This document shows, piece by piece, positions 6,934 to 12,513 of a stretch of DNA of 12,513 nucleotides (position 1 is the first letter of the stretch; every line of letters begins with the position of its first letter). Source of the stretch: GCA-2733415 sp964608925 (GTDB taxonomy: Bacteria; Bacteroidota; Bacteroidia; Flavobacteriales; Flavobacteriaceae); NCBI GenBank assembly GCA_964608925.1, contig CAZSQD010000042.1:1-12513 (forward strand), written 5' to 3'. Position numbers and translations under genes: made by a program. The notes beneath the pieces are model-generated. The model made no database searches, was not told the origin of the DNA, and was given only the letters and a program-made list of their open reading frames with translations.

Positions 6934-9834
6934 TTACATAATGGGTATTTTAATAATAACTTGCGTACCTATTGATTGCTTATTCTTATATAAATCATTA
7001 ATATGAATACTTATTTTATTTTGTTTCCCTTGATTTAATAAATTCAACCTGGTTTCTGATGCTTTTAGAGCAAAAGAGTTATATTTTTTCATTCGTTTTT
7101 TTTGTATTTCTTTTACCTTTTCTCTCCCCACCCCATTATCCATTATAGTACAAATAATGTAATTTGATTTTTCTGTAAAATTAATGGATAGCGTTCCTTT
7201 CCCTTTTTTATGCAACAAACCATGTTTTAAGGCATTTTCTACATAGGGTTGAATTAGCATTGTTGGTATATAAATTTGTGATAAATTATGATTGAATGCT
7301 ACATTAATATGGTACGTTAAGTCGTCTTCAAAACGTATTTTTTCAATACTTAAATATTGCTTTAGGGTATTTATTTCTTCAGATAATAAAATTGTATTTT
7401 TTGTGCTTTGATCTAAATAAGTGCGTATTAAATCGGCAAATTCACCTAAGTAATCACTTGCTAAATCTTTATTATTGGTTATGATAAATTCTTGAATGGA
7501 ATTTAAGGCATTAAAAATAAAATGCGGATTCATTTGTGATCTGAAGTTTTCTAACTGTAAGTTAATCAACTGTTTTTCTATTTCTAATTGTTCTAATTCT
7601 TTTTTTGTTTTCTCTTCCTTTAGTTGTAAATTATGTTTGTTTATCAAAAACAATAACAATAATAACAATGCCAATAAAAGCATATAAAACCACCATTTAA
7701 GCCAAAAAGGTTTGGTTACCTTTAAATAGATTTCTTTTATTAAAACCTTTGTTTTATTGTCGGAAATATTTTTAATTTGAAAGGTGTAATCGCCAGCATT
7801 AAGTGTGTTGTATTGTATGTAGTATTCTCCAACACCAGTAGTGATCCATTTTTTTTCAAGACCTTTTAAGCGGTATTGAAATTGTGCTTTGTTTTTTGCA
7901 GAAAATCCAACAGCAGCAAAATTTAATTTAATATTACTGGCATTATATACAAAAGAATAGTTGTCTTTTAATGGTTGTTTTTCATGATTTAAAGTAACGG
8001 CAGTAATAAATACTTCTTTGGTTTTAAAAGGTTTAAATACATTGTTTTTATCAAACGAAATAATTTGTTCTGGTGTACTTACAAAAACTTGATTATCTAT
8101 AATTTCTAATCCGTTATAGTTATAGGAAACAATACCTTCATTTTTTATGATATTTTGAAATGTTTTAGTTGAGGTGTTCATTTTTTGAATGCCATTATCG
8201 CCAGCAATCCAAAGTGTATTGTTATCAGCTTTTATCAAGCTAATGTTATTAGATAACAATCCGTTTTTAGTGGTGTAATGTGCTATAACGTGTTTGTTAT
8301 TAATAGCGAAAATTCCGTTTTTAAAAGTTGCACACCAAACAATACCATCCTTTGTTTGTGTTATGGATGTAGTGTAGATGGGTTTCTTGTTAAATAAAAC
8401 ATTCTGCTTTTTTAAATTTTTATCCAATATAAATAACCCATCTACTATTGCGAAATAACGCAAATCGTTTATCTGATCATAATGCACTGTATAACCACGC
8501 TTTTCTAAACGAATGATTCTATTCTTTTTTATATCCTGAATATCTACAAAATTAGATGCAGCAACTAAAAAATGTTCTTTGTCCATAAATTGGATTTCTT
8601 TAGTAGAGCCAAGGGTAGTGTGTGTAGTCTTTAAGTTAAATGTGGTGTCATATAGATATGAGTGTAAGTATGTGTTAATTAGATACTCATTTTTAAAAGA
8701 GTTATAAATTGTATTATATATTTGTTTATTCTTTTTAAAATGGTATTGTTTAGCTGTTTGTGATGTAATGTCATATTTTATTAAATCCAGTTTATTGGTG
8801 GTAATTAACAATTCATTTTGTTTCCCTAAATTGGTTTTAGTGATTACAGTATTAGGGTTTAACGAAACATAGGTATTGTTAATTTCTATATTTGGTATCA
8901 TATAAATAGACTTATTAATGGTGGTAAACCAATAATTTTGATCTTTATCTACAATAACATCGGTTATAAAAGTATTGGGGAATAAATGTTTTTTAACAAC
9001 TATTTTGTTATTATTAATTACACAAACATAAATTCCATTTTCGGTACAATACCAAAATTGGTTTTTAATAATTTTGGATTTTACAATTCTTATATTAGGT
9101 AAATTATGTGTTATAGCATATAATTTTGCACCTTTATTGATGTCAAAATTATAAATTTTCAAGTCTTTTTGTTCTCTAGTTGCAACAAACCCTTTATTGT
9201 TTAAAAAAACTATTGAAGTAGCGTTTAGTAAATTATTAGCTGTAGTTGTTGAAATGTATTTTTGTAATTTAAAATTATCTAAATTAAGTTGCTTTATTTG
9301 ATTAATTCTCCCAAAATATAATTTATTTTTAAAAATTGAGGGCTCAAGATTTAAAATACTATTTTTTTTACAGTCCTTAAAACTAAATTCTTCTTTTTTA
9401 GTAATTGTATTATAAATTAATAATTTTTTATTAGTAAAGAGAATAATGTAGTTTTTATAGCAAATTAGTGTTGGTAATTTACCCCCAAAATCTTTTTTAA
9501 AATCTTGAAACAAAAAAACGGTATCGTTTTTAATATAAAATACTTGTCCAGATAAATTTAGAAACCAAATTGTATTATTAAAATCTTTTTTTACTTGAAA
9601 AACCGATAACCCACGTTGTTCTTTATGTTGGTAGTTTTTATAGTTTGCACCATCAAAACGAAATAAACCTTTATCACCATCTATCCATAAATATCCATTG
9701 TCATCTTCAATGATATCATAAAAATCGGTACCAGGTACACCGTCTTTTTCAGTTAAGTGAATAGATATCGGTTCTTGTGAAAAAGTAAGATTCACAAAAA
9801 GAATAAAAAAGAATAGGAATTTATTTTTTTGCAT
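6934..9834 (-). CDS. Two-component sensor histidine kinase, Reg_prop/Y_Y_Y/His_kinase type
   Basis: A 966-residue inner-membrane sensor kinase (numbering from the ATG at 9834). Residues 1-20 form a signal peptide (MQKNKFLFFFILFVNLTFSQ). Residues ~25-600 are a periplasmic beta-propeller-like region with Reg_prop-type motifs such as DDNGYLWIDGDKGLFRFDG (45-63), KDGIVWCATFKNGIFAI and NNTLWIAGDNGIQKM. A Y_Y_Y-like domain follows (~637-707, FQYRLKGLEKKWI), then one membrane helix (714-731) and a short coiled coil (735-765). The His_kinase domain has the phosphoacceptor H771 in MNPHFIFNALNSIQ. The ATPase domain has an N box (QPYVENALKHG, N867) and DNGVGR (899-904). This is the LytS-like class that partners LytTR regulators. 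An upstream in-frame TTG (9843) overlaps the predicted -7 element, so the ATG is preferred. Many Reg_prop sensors of Bacteroidota respond to glycans, but the ligand here is unknown, and no polysaccharide-utilisation genes are in view. Confidence 0.93.
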   Translation of the reverse strand: MQKNKFLFFFILFVNLTFSQEPISIHLTEKDGVPGTDFYDIIEDDNGYLWIDGDKGLFRFDGANYKNYQHKEQRGLSVFQVKKDFNNTIWFLNLSGQVFYIKNDTVFLFQDFKKDFGGKLPTLICYKNYIILFTNKKLLIYNTITKKEEFSFKDCKKNSILNLEPSIFKNKLYFGRINQIKQLNLDNFKLQKYISTTTANNLLNATSIVFLNNKGFVATREQKDLKIYNFDINKGAKLYAITHNLPNIRIVKSKIIKNQFWYCTENGIYVCVINNNKIVVKKHLFPNTFITDVIVDKDQNYWFTTINKSIYMIPNIEINNTYVSLNPNTVITKTNLGKQNELLITTNKLDLIKYDITSQTAKQYHFKKNKQIYNTIYNSFKNEYLINTYLHSYLYDTTFNLKTTHTTLGSTKEIQFMDKEHFLVAASNFVDIQDIKKNRIIRLEKRGYTVHYDQINDLRYFAIVDGLFILDKNLKKQNVLFNKKPIYTTSITQTKDGIVWCATFKNGIFAINNKHVIAHYTTKNGLLSNNISLIKADNNTLWIAGDNGIQKMNTSTKTFQNIIKNEGIVSYNYNGLEIIDNQVFVSTPEQIISFDKNNVFKPFKTKEVFITAVTLNHEKQPLKDNYSFVYNASNIKLNFAAVGFSAKNKAQFQYRLKGLEKKWITTGVGEYYIQYNTLNAGDYTFQIKNISDNKTKVLIKEIYLKVTKPFWLKWWFYMLLLALLLLLLFLINKHNLQLKEEKTKKELEQLEIEKQLINLQLENFRSQMNPHFIFNALNSIQEFIITNNKDLASDYLGEFADLIRTYLDQSTKNTILLSEEINTLKQYLSIEKIRFEDDLTYHINVAFNHNLSQIYIPTMLIQPYVENALKHGLLHKKGKGTLSINFTEKSNYIICTIMDNGVGREKVKEIQKKRMKKYNSFALKASETRLNLLNQGKQNKISIHINDLYKNKQSIGTQVIIKIPIM

Positions 9835-9840
9835 GAAATT

Positions 9841-9907
9841 CAAAGTTACATAAATTGCTTAAACCGTAACATACTTTTTTATGAAATGCGATTATGAGTT
9901 GCTAAAG
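9841..9907 (-). promoter_or_regulatory. Predicted LytTR-type promoter of the sensor kinase gene
   Basis: The distal half-site TGAGTTGCTAAAG (9895-9907) is identical to the one at 5378-5390. The expected partner 21 bp away (9874-9886) is degenerate, keeping TT and TGAAA. On the gene strand a perfect -7 consensus TAACTTTG (9848-9841) lies 47 bp from the distal half-site, against 48 bp in the other two promoters. A further similar word, TAAATTGCTTAAA, sits at 9851-9863 right against the -7 element. The start ATG at 9834 is 7 nt past the -7 element, so the message may be almost leaderless. Confidence 0.55.
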
Positions 9908-9913
9908 GTAGGT

Positions 9914-10807
9914 TTATTGATATTTCAAAAAGCGATTATGTTCTCTTTTTAAATAGGTGTTAAATTTTTGAGGGATTTTAATTTCAATTTCCATATTATT
10001 TTTAGTAATAGGATGAGAAAATTCAATTTTTGTAGCACATAAAAATAAACCTTTGTGTAGCATTACATTTTTGGGTGCGTATAATTTATCACCTACAATT
10101 GGGTTTCCTAAAGAAGATAAATGAATGCGTAATTGATGGGTTCTACCAGTTTTTGGCTGTAGCTGTACGAGTGTTAGATATTCATTTTGTAGTGCAGGTA
10201 TTTGTTGTATGTTTTTAAAAAGTGTTAAGGCTTCTTGTTCTTTTATTTCAATATCAATACGCCCATTTTGAGGTAATAGTCCCACTACAACTGCGTGATA
10301 GGTTTTTTGTATGTTTTTATTTTCAAATTGTTGATGCAATCCAATTTGAGCGGTTTTTGTTTTAGCAATCAATAAAATTCCACTTGTAGGGGTGTCTAAC
10401 CGATGCACAGGTTTTGGGAAATTTAAAGCATCTTTTTTTGTAGTTGTTTTTAAATTAAAAGGCAATGCGTTTTCAATAGTTTTGTAATAATTTCCGTTAG
10501 TAGGAAAACCTGCGGGTTTATTTATAATAGCCATATCTTCATCCTCAAAAACAACTTCTAATTGCAGTTGAAATATTTTTTTAGGAGATGTTTCTAAAGC
10601 AATTAATTCAATTAATTGTCCAGATTTTATCCAATCTCCAGTTGAAGCGATTTGCTGGTTGATAAGAATGGTGTTTTTTGCAATTGCTTTTTTAACCGCA
10701 CTACGGGTTTGTAGTTTTTCAAAAATAGCGCCTGCATATTCTTGTAGTCTGATATGATAATCTCCTTTGGGGACAGTATGTTTTTCTAAAATGATAAATT
10801 TATGCAA
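9914..10807 (-). CDS. RluA-family RNA pseudouridine synthase
   Basis: This 297-residue cytoplasmic enzyme isomerises uridine to pseudouridine in rRNA or tRNA. Residues ~18-70 look like a divergent S4-type RNA-binding domain. The catalytic domain contains the family signature HRLDTPTSG (135-143) with the catalytic aspartate D138, the conserved tyrosine Y170 in KTYHAVV, and GRTHQLRIHL (221-230). Length and motif order are normal for RluA-type enzymes, but the exact RNA target cannot be told, so no gene symbol is given. The start is a TTG at 10807: an in-frame stop lies just upstream (10828-10826), no ATG or GTG occurs between them, and the next methionine is residue 92, well inside the protein. 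It is separated from purA by a terminator and from the downstream sensor gene by a 79-bp gap holding that gene's predicted promoter; a functional link to the signalling genes is not suggested. Confidence 0.93.
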   Translation of the reverse strand: MHKFIILEKHTVPKGDYHIRLQEYAGAIFEKLQTRSAVKKAIAKNTILINQQIASTGDWIKSGQLIELIALETSPKKIFQLQLEVVFEDEDMAIINKPAGFPTNGNYYKTIENALPFNLKTTTKKDALNFPKPVHRLDTPTSGILLIAKTKTAQIGLHQQFENKNIQKTYHAVVVGLLPQNGRIDIEIKEQEALTLFKNIQQIPALQNEYLTLVQLQPKTGRTHQLRIHLSSLGNPIVGDKLYAPKNVMLHKGLFLCATKIEFSHPITKNNMEIEIKIPQKFNTYLKREHNRFLKYQ

Positions 10808-10918
10808 AGCGTAAAGATAGAAGAATTAAAGGATGTTTTTTATTTTGTAGCGGGTTCTCGATACAATTTTTATTTCGTTACACTATATTAAAATCACTCG
10901 AATAGACGTTTTGCAATT

Positions 10919-10949
10919 AAAAAATGCTTCTCAACGAGAAGCATTTTTT
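10919..10949 (-). terminator. Strong hairpin terminator after purA
   Basis: A perfect 14-bp inverted repeat (10919-10932 with 10936-10949) surrounds a 3-nt loop. The GC-richer core ATGCTTCTC/GAGAAGCAT is flanked by A and T runs, so on either strand the hairpin ends in a T tract. It fits a factor-independent terminator for purA and would also stop transcription coming from the other direction. Confidence 0.88.
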
Positions 10950-10951
10950 AT

Positions 10952-11007
10952 AAATCTAAAATCTAAAATCTAAAATCTAAAATCTAAAATCTAAAATCTA
11001 AAATCTA
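10952..11007. repeat. Eight perfect tandem copies of the 7-bp unit AAATCTA
   Basis: Eight uninterrupted copies of AAATCTA fill 10952-11007, followed by a partial AAT that touches the purA stop codon (11012-11010). The array lies in the purA 3' untranslated region, between the stop codon and the hairpin terminator. Perfect short tandem arrays change copy number by replication slippage, so this is a likely length polymorphism between strains. No coding or promoter effect is apparent. Confidence 0.95.
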
Positions 11008-11009
11008 AA

Positions 11010-12281
11010 TTATCTATGTATTGTTTGTGTACGGTCTGGGCCTACAGAAACAATTTTGATTGGTATTTCCAATTCGGCTTCTAAAAATGAAATGTATTCA
11101 TTCAGTTCTTTAGGAAACTGACTTTCATTAGTCATTTTTGTTAAGTCATCTTTCCAACATGGAAATTTCGTGTAAATTGGTGTTACATTTTCTGGTTCAA
11201 TATTGTATGGTAAGTGTTTAATTTCCTTACCGTTGTAGTTGTATGCTGTACATACTTCTAAACTATCAAAGCCAGATAATACATCACCTTTCATCATCAT
11301 TAATTGCGTTACTCCGTTTATTTCGCATGCGTAACGTAAGGCAACTAAATCCAGCCAACCACATCTACGTGGTCTACCAGTTACAGCACCAAACTCTCTA
11401 CCAATTTTAGCCATTTCGGCACCAACTTCGTCAAATAATTCGGTAGGGAAAGGTCCTGACCCTACACGTGTAGTATAGGCTTTAAAAATACCGTACACTT
11501 CTTTAATTTTATTTGGAGCAACCCCTAAACCTGTACACGCACCAGATGCGGTAGTGTTTGAAGAGGTTACAAAAGGATAGGTCCCAAAATCAATATCTAA
11601 TAATGACCCTTGAGCACCTTCTGCTAAAATAGTTTTACCATCCTTTAACGCTTGGTTTAAATATTCTTCACTATCAATAAATTGTAATTCTTTTAAACGT
11701 TCAACGGCTTCAAAAAACTCAGCTTCCATTTCATCCAAATCATACTGAATATCTACTTTGTAGAAATCAATCATTGCTTCATGTTTAGTTGCTAAAGCTC
11801 TGTATTTTTCTTTCCAGTTAGGTAATTCTAAATCACCAATACGAATACCGTTACGTCCAGTTTTGTCCATATATGTTGGTCCAATACCTTTTAAGGTAGA
11901 ACCAATTTTGGCTTTTCCTTTTGAGGCTTCAGAAGCGGCATCTAATAAGCGATGGGTTGGTAAAATAACGTGAGCTTTACGCGAAACAATTAATTTTGCT
12001 TTATAATCAATATCAAATTGATCTAAACCTTCTAATTCTTTTACAAAAACAACAGGGTCAATAACCACTCCGTTACCAATTACGTTCATTGATTTTTTAT
12101 GAAAAATACCGGAAGGGATGGTTCTTAAAACGTGTTTAATACCATCAAATTCTAAAGTATGACCTGCGTTTGGACCGCCTTGAAAGCGAGCAATAATGTC
12201 ATAATTTGCGGTTAATACATCGACAATTTTTCCTTTGCCTTCATCTCCCCATTGTAAACCAAGTAGTAAATCTACAGCCAT
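11010..12281 (-). CDS. purA: Adenylosuccinate synthetase
   Basis: This 423-residue cytoplasmic enzyme joins IMP and aspartate using GTP to make adenylosuccinate, the first committed step from IMP to AMP. The whole family pattern is present: QWGDEGKGK (10-18) with catalytic D13, GGPNAGHT (35-42) with catalytic H41, STLKGIGPTY (128-137), EGAQGSLLDID (221-231), TTRVGSGPFPTE (270-281), TGRPRRCGWLD (301-311), the guanine-binding K331/D333 (KGD in place of the more usual KLD), and the C-terminal GPDRTQTI. Length is normal and the ATG at 12281 fits the N-terminus of the family. The gene lies 22 bp after the Fur-family gene, with no terminator between, so the two are probably cotranscribed. A 7-bp tandem repeat and a strong terminator follow. 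Confidence 0.98.
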   Translation of the reverse strand: MAVDLLLGLQWGDEGKGKIVDVLTANYDIIARFQGGPNAGHTLEFDGIKHVLRTIPSGIFHKKSMNVIGNGVVIDPVVFVKELEGLDQFDIDYKAKLIVSRKAHVILPTHRLLDAASEASKGKAKIGSTLKGIGPTYMDKTGRNGIRIGDLELPNWKEKYRALATKHEAMIDFYKVDIQYDLDEMEAEFFEAVERLKELQFIDSEEYLNQALKDGKTILAEGAQGSLLDIDFGTYPFVTSSNTTASGACTGLGVAPNKIKEVYGIFKAYTTRVGSGPFPTELFDEVGAEMAKIGREFGAVTGRPRRCGWLDLVALRYACEINGVTQLMMMKGDVLSGFDSLEVCTAYNYNGKEIKHLPYNIEPENVTPIYTKFPCWKDDLTKMTNESQFPKELNEYISFLEAELEIPIKIVSVGPDRTQTIHR

Positions 12282-12303
12282 TTTGTGTTATTTTTAGTTG
12301 TTG

Positions 12304-12513
12304 TTAGTTTTTCTTTTTTGTTCCGTAAAAGTAAAGTGAATGATTGTGAATTTCAATATCAAAAATTTCTTCAATCGTTTTTTTGATGTTTTGAATACGT
12401 GGGTCACAAAACTCTAATACTTCACCTGTATCTGTTAAAATAATATGATCATGGTTTTTATCAAAATAACATTTTTCATAATGTGCTTGACTGTCACCAA
12501 ATTGGTGTTTACG
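12304..12513 (-). CDS. Fur-family metal-responsive regulator, C-terminal part only
   Basis: Only the last 69 residues are in the window; the 5' end lies beyond the right edge. The fragment matches the dimerisation and metal-binding half of Fur proteins: HQFGDSQAHYEKC, then NHDHIILTDTGEVLEFCDPRI with the HDH metal-ligand motif, then IEEIFDIEIHNHSLYFYG with another histidine pair. The CxxC normally found just after HDH in zinc-structured Fur proteins is replaced by LTDT, so a structural zinc site of that type is absent. Whether it senses iron, zinc or peroxide cannot be decided from this part, so no symbol is given. The stop codon is 22 bp from the purA start, suggesting one transcript. Confidence 0.9.
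   Translation of the reverse strand, partial: RKHQFGDSQAHYEKCYFDKNHDHIILTDTGEVLEFCDPRIQNIKKTIEEIFDIEIHNHSLYFYGTKKKN

Noticed and set aside
7496..7687. Plus-strand open frame of 63 codons
   Set aside because: It is antisense to the conserved coiled-coil and phosphoacceptor region of the sensor kinase and ends in an asparagine run created by the leucine-rich membrane helix on the other strand.
10857..10902. CTCGAT and CTCGAA words framing a 30-40 bp AT-rich stretch, reminiscent of flavobacterial intergenic repeats
   Set aside because: Only one copy is in the window and the ends are not a clear inverted repeat, so a repeat family cannot be supported from this sequence alone.
10952..11007. Possible CRISPR-like array
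   Set aside because: The units are 7 bp with no spacers, so it is a simple tandem repeat.
11785..11797. Another copy of AGTTGCTAAAG
   Set aside because: It lies inside the purA coding sequence, has no partner at 21 bp (the nearest similar word is 14 bp away), and encodes ordinary purA residues, so it is probably chance.

Overview
The window looks like a piece of a low-GC Bacteroidota chromosome, most likely from the family Flavobacteriaceae. The signs are very AT-rich DNA, TAnnTTTG-type -7 promoter elements, no Shine-Dalgarno sequences, a type IX secretion (T9SS) C-terminal sorting domain, and a two-component sensor with Reg_prop and Y_Y_Y-type architecture. Every gene that can be supported lies on the minus strand, so transcription runs from high to low coordinates.

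Layout, in the direction of transcription. (1) 12513-11010: the 3' end of a Fur-family regulator, then purA (adenylosuccinate synthetase) 22 bp later. An eight-copy 7-bp tandem repeat starts just after the purA stop codon and is followed by a strong hairpin terminator. (2) 10807-9914: an RluA-family pseudouridine synthase. (3) 9834-5544: a signalling cassette made of a large periplasmic-sensor histidine kinase of the LytS/His_kinase type, a small exported protein of unknown role, and a LytTR response regulator. (4) 5292 to the left edge: a giant secreted protein of at least 1764 residues. It has a signal peptide, a LamG-like domain, an FN3-like domain, three copies of a roughly 400-residue beta-helix module and the start of a T9SS sorting domain. 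The window cuts it inside that last domain.

The main observation is a shared regulatory element. The same 12-bp word, TGAGTTGCTAAA on the plus strand, occurs upstream of the sensor gene, the small exported protein gene and the giant secreted protein gene. At two of these sites a second, similar copy lies exactly 21 bp away, and at the third the partner is degenerate. In all three cases the element sits the same distance (47-48 bp, measured from the distal copy) upstream of a YAnnTTTG-like -7 element. Paired direct repeats two helical turns apart are the classic arrangement for LytTR-domain regulators. I infer that the response regulator at 5544-6293 controls its own cassette and the neighbouring secreted protein. 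This predicts a self-contained system: an extracellular or periplasmic signal, the kinase, the LytTR regulator, and T9SS export of a large repetitive surface protein, with the small exported protein as an unassigned partner.
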